Shown one piece after another: positions 36,977 through 45,896 of a stretch of 64,000 nt of DNA; positions within the stretch are counted from its first letter, which is position 1, and each line of letters starts with the position of its first letter. Origin of the DNA: an uncultured Clostridium sp. (lineage in GTDB: Bacteria > Bacillota > Clostridia > Lachnospirales > Lachnospiraceae); contig UQTA01000003.1 in NCBI GenBank assembly GCA_900543885.1, positions 1-64,000 of the forward strand. Direction: 5' to 3'. The translations under genes and the position numbers were made by a program. Under the pieces are notes generated by a model. That model ran no database searches and was not told where the DNA came from. It saw only the letters and a list, made by a program, of their open reading frames with translations.

Positions 36977-38400
36977 AAATTGAATATATGCGTGAAATGA
37001 AGCGCAGCTATATGACGGTGAAAATGGAACGTGAGGAAACGGCGGAAAGCTATGAAACAGGAATGCTGGCTAAAAATCAGATTCCCGGGCTTTTAAGGAT
37101 GAAGATCAAATATACAGATGGAAGCCCGGTGTATTGTTATGATATTACTTCCCGTCAGCCAGTCAGTCGGCTGTTTGAAAGTCAGCCTGCAGATGAAGGG
37201 CAGGTAAGAAGCTTTTTTCGCCAGCTTTATGAAACGTTGGACCGGATGGAAGCATATCTTTTAGGCGATGGAGGGATCCTTCTGGATCCGGAGCTGATTT
37301 ATGTGGACCCGGAAGGATTCAAAATCGGACTTTGTGTGATACCAGGCGGAAAGGAGGAATTTAACAGCCAGCTTTCTCTGTTTATACAGTATCTGATGAA
37401 ACATATTGATCATAAGGACCGGGAGTGCGTGGTCCTTACCTATGGATTATACCAGGCTTGCATGAAGGATAATTATAGTCTGGAGGATCTGATGGGGATA
37501 CTGGCAGAAAAGATGCCGGAGCAAAGGGATGCGGAAGAAAATGAAAAGGATATCAGAACAGTAAAAACAGAAACAGCAAGTCAGGATTTCAGGGAAAGAT
37601 ATGGGAATATCCGGGAATGGGACAATGAAGAAAGACATAATGAAACGGAAAAAACAGAAATGAAAGGACCATCGGAGACACCAGAGACATTTTCTGAAAG
37701 CAACGGCTGGCGGCTGATAAAAAAATTGATTGTATTATTGGTGTTTCTGGCAGCCGCCTTTGGTGGAACATGTTTTTTGTATGGAGCAGATGTGCTGACT
37801 GCGTTCTGGATCTACGGAGCGGCTGCAGGAGGTATTTTGGCGGTCATTATTATTTTAAGTCATTTTATCCTTGAAAAAACAGGGAAAAATAAAAAGTTTA
37901 AGCCTGTAGAAACGGAGGAGGAAGATCCATGGCGGATTTTTTATGAGGAGCCGGAAAAACAGGAAAAAATAGATGATATCTATAGTTATAAAGAAACCGA
38001 GCACAGAATAAGACCGGGGTCAGCTGCTGCAGCAGAAGGATGGCAGAGTGCAGAAAAGACAAAAACAGTGGAAGAATTTCAGACGATACTTCTTACAGCA
38101 AAAGAAGAACCAGGTCATACACTTGTGTCTGCATTGCCGGAAAATAAGGATATTTCTGTGGAATATGTGCCTTTTGTAATCGGAAAACATGGGGGATTAG
38201 CAGATTATATCCTGGATAAACCTACAGTCAGCCGCTTCCATGTACGGATCACAGAAAAGAGCGGGGACTATTTTCTTACAGATTTAAATTCCACAAATGG
38301 GACAAAAGTAAACGGAAGGCTGCTGGCGGCTAACGAGGAAACCATATTAAAAGAAGGAGATGAGGTGCAGATCGCTGAAGAAAAGTATTTCTGGAAATAG
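36973..38400 (+). CDS. DUF6382/FHA-domain membrane protein
   Basis: 475 residues. N-terminal DUF6382-like domain (1-180), a charged linker, two TM helices (about 247-267 and 272-292), a second linker, and a C-terminal FHA domain (about 395-475) with VIGKHGGLADYILD, TVSRFHVRI and DLNSTNGTKVNG. FHA domains bind phosphothreonine, so the protein may tie pilus activity to a Ser/Thr kinase; no kinase is in the window. Last gene of the Tad operon. 38401-38480 shows no gene. Confidence 0.88.
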   Translation: MKIEYMREMKRSYMTVKMEREETAESYETGMLAKNQIPGLLRMKIKYTDGSPVYCYDITSRQPVSRLFESQPADEGQVRSFFRQLYETLDRMEAYLLGDGGILLDPELIYVDPEGFKIGLCVIPGGKEEFNSQLSLFIQYLMKHIDHKDRECVVLTYGLYQACMKDNYSLEDLMGILAEKMPEQRDAEENEKDIRTVKTETASQDFRERYGNIREWDNEERHNETEKTEMKGPSETPETFSESNGWRLIKKLIVLLVFLAAAFGGTCFLYGADVLTAFWIYGAAAGGILAVIIILSHFILEKTGKNKKFKPVETEEEDPWRIFYEEPEKQEKIDDIYSYKETEHRIRPGSAAAAEGWQSAEKTKTVEEFQTILLTAKEEPGHTLVSALPENKDISVEYVPFVIGKHGGLADYILDKPTVSRFHVRITEKSGDYFLTDLNSTNGTKVNGRLLAANEETILKEGDEVQIAEEKYFWK

Positions 38401-38480
38401 GGATCGTCAAAATGCGGCAGGAGGTGACAAAAACAGACACCGTGAGGGGACGATTTCCTGGAAATATTGCAGAAATACGC

Positions 38481-38509
38481 TTAACAATAGAAAAAAATTA
38501 TGTTAGTAT
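38481..38509 (+). promoter_or_regulatory. Candidate promoter for the HIT-sigma operon
   Basis: TTAACA (38481-38486), 17 bases, TAGTAT (38504-38509), about 48 bases before the HIT gene. Both boxes are one or two bases off consensus. Confidence 0.45.
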
Positions 38510-38556
38510 TATAAACAAGAAAAGCGCTTATCGACACAGAAGAGGAGGAATTAGAA

Positions 38557-38976
38557 ATGGCAGAAGACAATTGTATTTTTTGTAAGATTTCAAGGGGGGT
38601 GATTCCTTCAACGACCGTTTATGAGGATGAGGACTTCCGCGTGATCCTGGATCTGGGGCCGGCATCAAAGGGACATGCACTGATCCTGCCTAAAAAACAC
38701 TTTGCTGATGTATGCGAGCTGGATAAAGAAACAGCAGCAAAGGTACTTCCACTGGGAGCGAAGATAGGAGCTGCTATGAAAAAAGGATTAGGCTGCGCCG
38801 GATTTAATCTGGTTCAGAATAATGGGGAAGCAGCAGGACAGACTGTTATGCATTTCCATATGCATGTGATCCCCCGTTATGAAGGCGGTCCTAAGGAAAT
38901 CGCCAACTGGGTACCAGGTACAGCAACGGCAGAAGAATTGACGGAAGCAGCAGAGAAGATCAAAGGTTGTCTGTAA
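38557..38976 (+). CDS. HIT-family nucleotide hydrolase/transferase
   Basis: 139 residues. Starts with the Zn-type CIFCKISRG and ends with the histidine triad VMHFHMHVIPRY. HIT proteins of this type hydrolyse nucleoside 5'-phosphoramidates or dinucleotides. RBS AGAGGAGGAA lies seven bases ahead. The ECF sigma gene starts six bases after its stop, so the two are co-transcribed. Confidence 0.94.
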   Translation: MAEDNCIFCKISRGVIPSTTVYEDEDFRVILDLGPASKGHALILPKKHFADVCELDKETAAKVLPLGAKIGAAMKKGLGCAGFNLVQNNGEAAGQTVMHFHMHVIPRYEGGPKEIANWVPGTATAEELTEAAEKIKGCL

Positions 38977-38982
38977 TCATTT

Positions 38983-39531
38983 ATGATCAAACGGATGGAT
39001 GAAGAGGCAAAGGCCCGTTTTGAGGAAATGTATCTGACCTATCAGGATACGTTAAGACGTCTGGCTTATGCTTACGATATACCGGCAAATGATATCGACG
39101 ATATCATTCAGGACACATTTGTTTCCTATGCAAGATATGATTATTCCCTGGAACAGTCAGAGACGGGAAAGAAAATTTTACTTGGAAGGATCCTTAAATG
39201 CCGCTGCATGGATTATTACAGGCAGAGACAAAGAAGAAGCTGTGAAGATCTGGAAGGAGAAGTATTTGCTGCAGAAGAATACAGAATGCAGGAAAGTCAG
39301 CCCGGGCTGATTGACATTTTCTCCGGAAAAGAGCGGTGTAAGGCGATCCTGGAGGAAATGGACCGGATGCCGGAAAACTGGCAGAAGGTTGCTACGCTAA
39401 AATTAATAGAAGGACGGCCGACCAGTGAAGTATGCGATCAGCTTTCGATTTCAGAAAAAGCCTGCTATTCACGGGTCAGCCGTATCAGAAAGTACATAGA
39501 ATCTCTTTTGGGACGGGAAGACTGGCCATAA
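38983..39531 (+). CDS. ECF-type RNA polymerase sigma factor
   Basis: 182 residues. Region 2 is seen as IDDIIQDTFVSYARYD and LGRILKCRCMDYYRQRQRR; region 4 as LKLIEGRPTSEVCDQLSISE with a recognition helix KACYSRVSRIRKYI. No strong RBS: translation probably depends on coupling to the HIT gene. A DUF4367-like membrane protein that could be its anti-sigma factor lies at 40781, beyond the oppositely oriented murG. Confidence 0.88.
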   Translation: MIKRMDEEAKARFEEMYLTYQDTLRRLAYAYDIPANDIDDIIQDTFVSYARYDYSLEQSETGKKILLGRILKCRCMDYYRQRQRRSCEDLEGEVFAAEEYRMQESQPGLIDIFSGKERCKAILEEMDRMPENWQKVATLKLIEGRPTSEVCDQLSISEKACYSRVSRIRKYIESLLGREDWP

Positions 39532-39600
39532 GAACGGACAAGCCTTCACCCCCCCAAGGGAAGCTTGTTTAGGATAACAAGCGGGAATCTAAGGTGCAGT

Positions 39601-40671
39601 TTATGAATGGGAAACGCAGGACTCGATTAAGCCAGTAATGGTTTCTACCGCGTTGCTGAGACTGCTTTTTTCCATAGTATTTATATAAGTTTCCCTGTTT
39701 TTGTAAAGGTCAAAAACAGCAGTACTTAAAGTTTCGTCAGAAAGATCTTCTTCTTTTAAGACTTTGCTGAATCCCTGATGAGCAAAGGAATCAGCGTTTA
39801 AGATCTGGTCGCCGCGGCTGGCAGCAGCAGAAAGCGGGATCAGAAGATTGGGCTTGCGAAGTGCCAGAAGTTCGCAGATGGAATTGGCTCCGGCGCGGGA
39901 GATGACCACATCAGCAGATGCAAACAGATGCTTTAAAGGCGCATCCACATATTCATACTGTACATATCCTTCGGTACCGATCAGGCTTTCGTCCAGATTG
40001 CCTTTTCCGCAGATATGTATTACCTGAAATGTGTTTAAAAGCTGCGGCAGGATCTTTCGTACAGCGGTGTTGACAGCAACAGATCCAAGGCTTCCGCCGA
40101 TGATCAAAAGAACAGGTTTTTCTTCGTTTAAATGAGCATAGGCCAAGCCAGCGCTGCGGTCGCCTTCCAAAAGCTCTGCGCGGATAGGAGAACCTGTGAG
40201 GACTGCCTTGTCTTTGGGAAGATATTTAAGGGTCTCAGGAAAGTTGCAGCACACCTTTGCAGCAGATGGGATACAGATCTTGTTTGCCAGACCAGGAGTC
40301 ATATCCGACTCATGGATGATAACAGGGATCTTATAGTGTTTTGCAGCCAGAACAACTGGTACAGCAACAAAACCACCCTTGGAAAATACAACATCTGGTT
40401 TATAACGCTTCATAAGGTGAAGTGCCTCAAAATAGCCCTTTGCCACACGGAATGGATCAGAAAAATTCTTCAGATCAAAGTATCGGCGCAGTTTGCCGGA
40501 GGATATGCCGTCATAGGGAATTCCGGCGCCTTCGATCAACTTACGTTCGATGCCCTGATAAGAACCGATATAGCGGATTTCATAACCTGCCTTCTTTAAA
40601 GAAGGGAGAAGTGCAAGATTGGGAGTAACATGACCGGCAGTACCGCCGCCGGTTAAAATGATTTTTTTCAT
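39601..40671 (-). CDS. murG: UDP-GlcNAc:lipid I N-acetylglucosaminyltransferase
   Basis: 356 residues. Makes lipid II from lipid I on the cytosolic side of the membrane. Glycine-rich loop TGGGTAGHVTPNLALLPSL, VVFSKGGFVAVPVV, VIIHESDMTPGLANKI, and the UDP-GlcNAc site with GGSLGSVAVN and SRAGANSICELLALRKPNLL. RBS GGAGG is seven bases from the ATG. It stands alone and not in a division-wall cluster. 39532-39600 shows no clear terminator. Confidence 0.95.
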   Translation of the reverse strand: MKKIILTGGGTAGHVTPNLALLPSLKKAGYEIRYIGSYQGIERKLIEGAGIPYDGISSGKLRRYFDLKNFSDPFRVAKGYFEALHLMKRYKPDVVFSKGGFVAVPVVLAAKHYKIPVIIHESDMTPGLANKICIPSAAKVCCNFPETLKYLPKDKAVLTGSPIRAELLEGDRSAGLAYAHLNEEKPVLLIIGGSLGSVAVNTAVRKILPQLLNTFQVIHICGKGNLDESLIGTEGYVQYEYVDAPLKHLFASADVVISRAGANSICELLALRKPNLLIPLSAAASRGDQILNADSFAHQGFSKVLKEEDLSDETLSTAVFDLYKNRETYINTMEKSSLSNAVETITGLIESCVSHS

Positions 40672-40703
40672 AAAAACCTCCTGAAGGAAAAACGTCTACT
40701 AAT

Positions 40704-40732
40704 ATAGTAAGCATTAACTGTGAAAAGTCAAC
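40704..40732 (-). promoter_or_regulatory. Promoter of murG
   Basis: On the minus strand TTGACT (40732-40727), 17 bases, TACTAT (40709-40704), about 30 bases before the murG start. Just upstream, ACCCTAAA (40731-40738) and TTTAGGGT (40752-40759) form a perfect 8-bp inverted repeat with a 13-base spacer that overlaps the -35 box and may be an operator. Confidence 0.6.
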
Positions 40733-40780
40733 CCTAAACCGAAAGGGAACTTTTAGGGTATTTGACAATTGAGGTGTAAA

Positions 40781-41521
40781 GTGGGAAAAGCAGGAAAACT
40801 GGACTTGGAAATGAGAGAAATTTTAAGAAGTTTTGAACAGGCAGAAAAAGATACTCGCAGTCTGCCCTTAAATCCGCCTCCAGCTGATGAATTTGACCGC
40901 ATCTGGAACAGGATCCAGGCTGAACGAGAACTGATCCCAGAGCCTGTTCCGGCTTCAAAACCTCATAAACGCCGTGTAAATAAAATATTTGCAGTTGGCA
41001 TAGCAGCAGCGATGCTGACAGTTGGCGGATGTTTTGTAGCAATGGGGACGAAATCTTATTTTTATCGGGATGGAAGAAGAGTGAGTAATGGAGTTGTGTA
41101 TAATAATGACTCTAATGTTCTTACTGTGCGTTATGAGGAAGACGCGTATGAGAAGATTTCGGAAGAATTAGGGGTAAAAATACTGAAATTAGGGTATATG
41201 CCAGAAGAAATGTATTTTGAGAAGGTTATACTGAGCGATGAATATGGAAAGCTGCAGTATATTTATAAAGATAGTAGAGTAATTTTTGCTTTGGCAAAGT
41301 CGGAGACAAAGGCATCACTGACTCATTCCTCTGATTCAAAAGAAGATTATGAAGTATGGAATCGAGGATTACATACGAACATCCAATTTCATGGTGAAAA
41401 TATAGAGAGTGGTGAAAAAAGATATGAAGCATACTTCGCTTATAATGGAGTATATTATTATCTTGCAGGAGAATTACCAAAGAAGGAGTTTGAGGAGATA
41501 TTGAAAAAAATTCATTTGTAA
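40781..41521 (+). CDS. DUF4367-like membrane protein, possible anti-sigma factor
   Basis: 246 residues from a GTG at 40781 (GAGG seven bases ahead). A cytosolic N-terminal part of about 65 residues, one TM helix (IFAVGIAAAMLTVGGCFVAM), and an outside domain ending YYLAGELPKKEFEEILKKI, the pattern of DUF4367 domains, which often sit on ECF anti-sigma proteins. The N-terminal part lacks a zinc HxxxCxxC motif. It is 1.25 kb from the ECF gene with murG in between. Anti-sigma role is inference. Confidence 0.65.
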   Translation: MGKAGKLDLEMREILRSFEQAEKDTRSLPLNPPPADEFDRIWNRIQAERELIPEPVPASKPHKRRVNKIFAVGIAAAMLTVGGCFVAMGTKSYFYRDGRRVSNGVVYNNDSNVLTVRYEEDAYEKISEELGVKILKLGYMPEEMYFEKVILSDEYGKLQYIYKDSRVIFALAKSETKASLTHSSDSKEDYEVWNRGLHTNIQFHGENIESGEKRYEAYFAYNGVYYYLAGELPKKEFEEILKKIHL

Positions 41522-41536
41522 AAGATCGGAGATTAT

Positions 41537-42055
41537 ATGAAAAAAATAATGCGATTGGCGATAGGCGTTTTAATGGCAATGAATGTATTTACAGCGACTG
41601 CTTTTGCTGCTGTGCCATCACTGGATTACACTTCTGTAGATCAGGAATCAAAGTTATGTGATAAATCAGTATCTTATAGTCAGGGTACTGAAAGATCCTA
41701 TGCAAGAAGAGGAAACTTTTTTATGGCGGCAGACGTTATTATAAAAGATGAAGGAAACGGAGATATTGGTGCCTCGGCTTATGCCTATTTGGCTAAACCG
41801 GTAACGGAAATGTATGTATCTCTTTATCTGGATCGATATGATGAAGATTTAGAAAAATGGCAGCGGGTTGATTCTGTAGATTTCGAATATACATTAGAAG
41901 AATATCCAGAAGGAATAGAAGATCCTATTATCAATGTAACATTTAAAAATCAGAAAAAAGGCTACTACTACCGGATCAGAGGTGCTTTCACTGCAAGTGA
42001 TGGAGAAAAAGTAGAAGGCTTTGGACCGAAAACAGAAGGTATCTGGATCGAATAA
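41537..42055 (+). CDS. Secreted protein of unknown function
   Basis: 172 residues with a signal peptide cut after TATAFA (about residue 24). The mature part is beta-rich with many Tyr and Asp and ends FGPKTEGIWIE. I do not recognise it with certainty; it resembles small exported DUF proteins of Lachnospiraceae. Begins 15 bases after the DUF4367-like gene and shares its transcript, so it may belong to the same envelope response. ATG follows CGGAGATTAT. Confidence 0.75.
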   Translation: MKKIMRLAIGVLMAMNVFTATAFAAVPSLDYTSVDQESKLCDKSVSYSQGTERSYARRGNFFMAADVIIKDEGNGDIGASAYAYLAKPVTEMYVSLYLDRYDEDLEKWQRVDSVDFEYTLEEYPEGIEDPIINVTFKNQKKGYYYRIRGAFTASDGEKVEGFGPKTEGIWIE

Positions 42056-42117
42056 GCAATCGGATGTCCAATCATTCCAACGTTCTGGCCAATTATAAAG
42101 TATAAAATAATTCGTTT

Positions 42118-42150
42118 ACAGCAGCTTCTCAACAGAAGCTGCTGTTTTGT
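42118..42150 (+). terminator. Intrinsic terminator
   Basis: ACAGCAGCTTCT pairs with AGAAGCTGCTGT over a CAAC loop, 12 perfect pairs, followed by TTTTGT. Ends the transcript of 40781-42055. Confidence 0.9.
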
Positions 42151-42344
42151 CTAATTTGGTTTATTTTTCGCACATCTCTTTACAACTGTCTGTAGAAGTT
42201 TCAAGTTATATCATGTATAATAAATGAATGCGGCGTACTGCGGATAGATGAAATATCAGATATTGCAGCTTAGAATGAAGATTAAGAAGATCAAGAAAAA
42301 AATCCCAGGAGCATATTAGAATACAGAGGAGAGTATAAAAGATT

Positions 42345-42773
42345 ATGCGTGATTATTTAAACAAACTGAGAATGCAGTTTCAGCACTTTATGATCGGGCG
42401 ATACGGAATGGACCAGTTTGGCCGTTTTTTGTCCGGAGTGCTTTTAGTACTGATCATTATGAATTTCCTGATCCCGGCAGCATTGCCTTCCAGGATCTTG
42501 TGGGCACTGGAATGGATCGTGCTCATTGTCCTGTATGCAAGAATGTTTTCAAAGAACATTAATAAACGTTATCAGGAAAATGAGGCTTTTTTAAGACGGC
42601 AGTTTTATGTATCAGAATGGTGGAAAAAATGGAAATTCCGTTTTCAGGAAAGAAGAAAGTACCATATTTACCGCTGCCCGAATTGTAAACAGAAAGTGCG
42701 TGTTCCAAGGGGACGTGGAAGGATCCAGATCCATTGTCCTAAATGTGGAAATAATTTTATAAAGACAAGTTGA
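42345..42773 (+). CDS. Small membrane protein with a zinc ribbon
   Basis: 142 residues: two TM helices (about 28-46 and 50-66), a basic stretch, and a C-terminal zinc ribbon YRCPNCKQKVRVPRGRGRI followed by HCPKCGNNF. The four Cys form the usual CxxC pair. Function unknown; single gene between two terminators. AGGAGAG lies 12 bases ahead of the ATG, a long spacing. TATAAT-like sequence near 42219 (GTATAATAAA) may be its promoter; 42151-42344 has nothing else that I can name. Confidence 0.82.
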   Translation: MRDYLNKLRMQFQHFMIGRYGMDQFGRFLSGVLLVLIIMNFLIPAALPSRILWALEWIVLIVLYARMFSKNINKRYQENEAFLRRQFYVSEWWKKWKFRFQERRKYHIYRCPNCKQKVRVPRGRGRIQIHCPKCGNNFIKTS

Positions 42774-42799
42774 TCTCAGCTTATAAAGATCAATGATAG

Positions 42800-42848
42800 A
42801 ATCACTCAGATACAGCTTATACAGAGCAGCGTCTGAGTGATTTTTCTT
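42800..42848 (+). terminator. Intrinsic terminator
   Basis: AATCACTCAGA (42800-42810) pairs with TCTGAGTGATT (42832-42842), an 11-pair stem with a 21-base loop, followed by a T-rich run. Separates the zinc-ribbon gene from pst. Confidence 0.82.
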
Positions 42849-42855
42849 TCTGTGA

Positions 42856-42921
42856 TTTACTTAAACTTTACAAAACCTATACCATACCTTGCTTTCAGCA
42901 ACTGTAAAACTTTTGTATACT
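42856..42921 (+). promoter_or_regulatory. Pho-box-like array and promoter of pstS
   Basis: TTTAC at 42856-42860, TTTAC at 42867-42871 and TATAC at 42878-42882 recur every 11 bases, one helical turn, as PhoB/PhoP sites do. A -10 box TATACT lies at 42916-42921 with no good -35 box 17 bases before it, as expected for a promoter that needs an activator. The pstS ATG is about 97 bases further on. Confidence 0.6.
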
Positions 42922-43017
42922 CCACAATATAAGAACAAGAAAACAACAAATAAAAATACAAGTACCGCAAAATGGATGCAAACACGAAAACGGTACAAAA
43001 ATGGAGGAAAAACAATT

Positions 43018-43956
43018 ATGAAAAAAAATGGAATGAAAGTAATGGCAGTAATCGGTTCAGCAGTAATGGCAGCAGGTATGCTTGCAGGCTGTGGAAATTC
43101 TAATACAGCAGCAACTACAGCAACAACTGCAGCAGAGACAAAGGCAGAAGAAAGCAAAACGGAAGCAGCAGCTACCGAAGCAGCTGCAACAGAAGCACAG
43201 GCAGCAAATGCAGATTTAAGTGGTTCTATCAGCATGGTAGGTTCCACTTCTATGGAAAAGTTGGCAAATGCAGTAAGCGAAGCATTTATGGAGAAGTATC
43301 CAAAGGTAACAGTAACCGCTGAGTTCGTAGGTTCCGGCGCAGGTATCGAGGCAGTTACCAATGGAACAGCAGACATCGGAAACTCTTCCAGAAACTTAAA
43401 GGATGAAGAAAAAGCAAACGGTGTTACAGAAAATATCGTAGCAATCGACGGTATCGCAGTTGTAGTTGATCCTGCAAACACAGTAGAAGATCTGACAAAG
43501 GATCAGCTGACCAGCATTTATGACGGTTCTGTAACCAACTGGAAAGATGTAGGCGGAAATGATGCTCCTATCGTAGTAGTAGGACGTGAGGCAGGTTCTG
43601 GTACAAGAGGTGCTTTTGAGGAACTGTTAAAGCTGGAAGATGCATGCAAGTACAGCAATGAATTAGACAGTACCGGTGCAGTTATGGCGAAAGTAGCATC
43701 TACCCCAGGTTCCATTGGATATGTTTCCCTGGATGTATTAGATGACACAGTAAAGGCAGTAAAATTAGACGGTGCTGAGCCAACAGAAGAGAACATTAAA
43801 GCAGGAAAGTACTTCTTAAGCCGTCCGTTCGTAATGGCTACCAAGGGTGAGATCAGTGAGCAGAACGATCTTGTAAAGGCACTGTTTGACTTTATCTACT
43901 CTGACGAAGGCTCTGAACTTGTAAAATCTGTAGGCCTGATCACAGCTGATAAATAA
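43018..43956 (+). CDS. pstS: Phosphate-binding lipoprotein PstS
   Basis: 312 residues from the ATG at 43018, which follows TGGAGGAAAAA; the longer frame from 42889 would put a non-signal stretch first. Lipobox LAGC, an Ala/Thr/Glu linker to about 60, then the PstS fold with SISMVGSTSMEKLANAVSEA, GSGAGIEAVTNGTADIGNSS and phosphate-site GREAGSGTRGAFEEL. Captures phosphate outside the cell for PstCAB. Confidence 0.95.
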   Translation: MKKNGMKVMAVIGSAVMAAGMLAGCGNSNTAATTATTAAETKAEESKTEAAATEAAATEAQAANADLSGSISMVGSTSMEKLANAVSEAFMEKYPKVTVTAEFVGSGAGIEAVTNGTADIGNSSRNLKDEEKANGVTENIVAIDGIAVVVDPANTVEDLTKDQLTSIYDGSVTNWKDVGGNDAPIVVVGREAGSGTRGAFEELLKLEDACKYSNELDSTGAVMAKVASTPGSIGYVSLDVLDDTVKAVKLDGAEPTEENIKAGKYFLSRPFVMATKGEISEQNDLVKALFDFIYSDEGSELVKSVGLITADK

Positions 43957-43997
43957 TTGATCGGTTGATCATTCGAAATGAAAGGAGACTGTCTGCA

Positions 43998-44930
43998 ATG
44001 ACACAGGAAACATTTTCCGTCCGTTCCCATCATGGCAGCAAGTCCACAGTAGAAAGAGCTGCAGAAGTGATCTTCACTGCATGCGGCTTTTTCGCTGTTC
44101 TGGCTGTTGCTTCCATTACATTATATATGATATTCAGCGGTACACCGGCACTGTTTAAAGTAGGCATCCTGGATATCCTTTTCGGTACTTTATGGCAGCC
44201 GGCTGCTGCAACACCAAGCTTTGGTATCCTTTATGTTATCCTTACTTCCATTGTGGGAACATTTCTGGCAATCCTCATTGGCGTGCCGGTAGGTGTGATG
44301 ACAGCAGTTTTCCTGGCAGAGGTAGCGCCAAAAAGATTAGCCAATATAGTCCGTCCGGCAGTAGAACTGTTAGCAGGCATCCCATCTGTTATTTACGGTC
44401 TGTTAGGGATCCTGATCTTAAATCCTCTGATGTACAAAATGGAACTGACTATATTTAAGGGGTCATCCACCCATCAGTATACAGGTGGTGCAAACCTGAT
44501 CTCTGCTGTACTGGTATTGGCGCTGATGATCCTGCCAACGGTTATTAATATCAGCGAATCAGCTTTGAGAGCTGTTCCTGCTCATTTAAAAAGCGCCTCC
44601 CTTGCATTAGGTGCTACAAAGATCCAGACTATTTTCCAGGTGATCCTTCCGGCTGCAAAGTCCGGCATCATCACAGCAGTTGTTCTGGGAACAGGAAGAG
44701 CCATCGGTGAGGCAATGGCTATTACACTGGTATCCGGAAGTTCTGTAAACTTCCCGCTTCCATTTAATTCCGTCCGTTTCCTGACCACTGCGATTGTAGC
44801 AGAAATGGGATATGCATCCGGACTGCACAGAGAAGTATTATTTACCATAGGACTTGTATTATTTGCATTTATCATGATCATCAATATCAGTTTAAACGGC
44901 ATTCTTAAGAAGGGAGAGAAAACAAAATGA
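43998..44930 (+). CDS. pstC: Phosphate ABC permease PstC
   Basis: 310 residues; ATG 43998 follows AAAGGAGACT, preferred over an upstream start at 43965. Six helices, with LLAGIPSVIYGLLGILIL and ALGATKIQTIFQVILPAA-type EAA loop (LGATKIQTIFQVILPAAKSG) and GRAIGEAMAITLVSG. The stop overlaps pstA by 4 bases. Confidence 0.95.
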   Translation: MTQETFSVRSHHGSKSTVERAAEVIFTACGFFAVLAVASITLYMIFSGTPALFKVGILDILFGTLWQPAAATPSFGILYVILTSIVGTFLAILIGVPVGVMTAVFLAEVAPKRLANIVRPAVELLAGIPSVIYGLLGILILNPLMYKMELTIFKGSSTHQYTGGANLISAVLVLALMILPTVINISESALRAVPAHLKSASLALGATKIQTIFQVILPAAKSGIITAVVLGTGRAIGEAMAITLVSGSSVNFPLPFNSVRFLTTAIVAEMGYASGLHREVLFTIGLVLFAFIMIINISLNGILKKGEKTK

Positions 44931-45829
44931 CAGGCGAAGCAGCGATCCGCATTCATGAAGATTCCATTGTACGGGAAAGCATTTATGGAAAACGTATCCG
45001 CAGTACAGATGTGATCTTAACAGGTATTATTTATGGCTGTGCCAGTATCTCCATGCTCCTTCTCATAGGAATCCTGGGATATACCTTTGTAAGAGGTGTT
45101 CCACATGTGACCTGGTCCTTTTTAAGCACAGTTTCCAGCGCAACCAAAGGAACATTTGGTATCCTTGGAAACATTATTAATACTCTTTATATTGTAGTGA
45201 TCACCCTTTTGATCGCAACACCTATTGGCGTAGGTTCTGCAGTTTATTTAAATGAATATGCAAAACCGGGAAAGATCGTCAGACTGATCGTTTTTACAAC
45301 GGAAACACTTTCCGGCATCCCTTCTATTATATTTGGACTTTTTGGAATGGTATTTTTTGGAAATACACTGGGACTGGGATATTCTATTCTTACCGGTTCC
45401 CTGACACTTACTTTAATGATTCTGCCATTGATCACCAGAACCACCCAGGAAGCCTTAAAAACCGTTCCGGACAGTTACCGTCACGGTGCACTGGGAATTG
45501 GTGCAACCAAGTGGTATATGATCCGCACGATCCTGCTGCCAAGTGCCATGCCGGGCATTCTTACAGGTGTTATCCTGGCTATCGGCCGTATCGTAGGTGA
45601 GTCTGCAGCACTGCTGTTTACTGCAGGAAGCGGCTATTACCTGCCAAAGAACCTGTTTGGCAAAGTGCTTGAATCCGGTGGTACGCTGACGATCCAGCTG
45701 TATCTGTTTATGCAGAAGGCAAAATATAATGAAGCCTTTGGCGTGGCAGTTGTTCTTTTAGTGATCGTACTGGCTATTAACGCTTTGGCAAAATACCTTT
45801 CTCACAGATTTAACGTAGAGACACGGTAA
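44927..45829 (+). CDS. pstA: Phosphate ABC permease PstA
   Basis: 300 residues, six helices. FTTETLSGIPSIIFGLFGMV, EAA-loop GIGATKWYMIRTILLPSAMP and IGRIVGESAALLFTAG are typical PstA blocks. The ATG lies within the pstC stop (ATGA), so the two permease subunits are made together. Confidence 0.95.
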   Translation: MTGEAAIRIHEDSIVRESIYGKRIRSTDVILTGIIYGCASISMLLLIGILGYTFVRGVPHVTWSFLSTVSSATKGTFGILGNIINTLYIVVITLLIATPIGVGSAVYLNEYAKPGKIVRLIVFTTETLSGIPSIIFGLFGMVFFGNTLGLGYSILTGSLTLTLMILPLITRTTQEALKTVPDSYRHGALGIGATKWYMIRTILLPSAMPGILTGVILAIGRIVGESAALLFTAGSGYYLPKNLFGKVLESGGTLTIQLYLFMQKAKYNEAFGVAVVLLVIVLAINALAKYLSHRFNVETR

Positions 45830-45896
45830 AAATGGATACTCGAATGTAAGTTTATGAAATACAAGTTTAAGGAATGTGAAAGGGAAACACATATAT

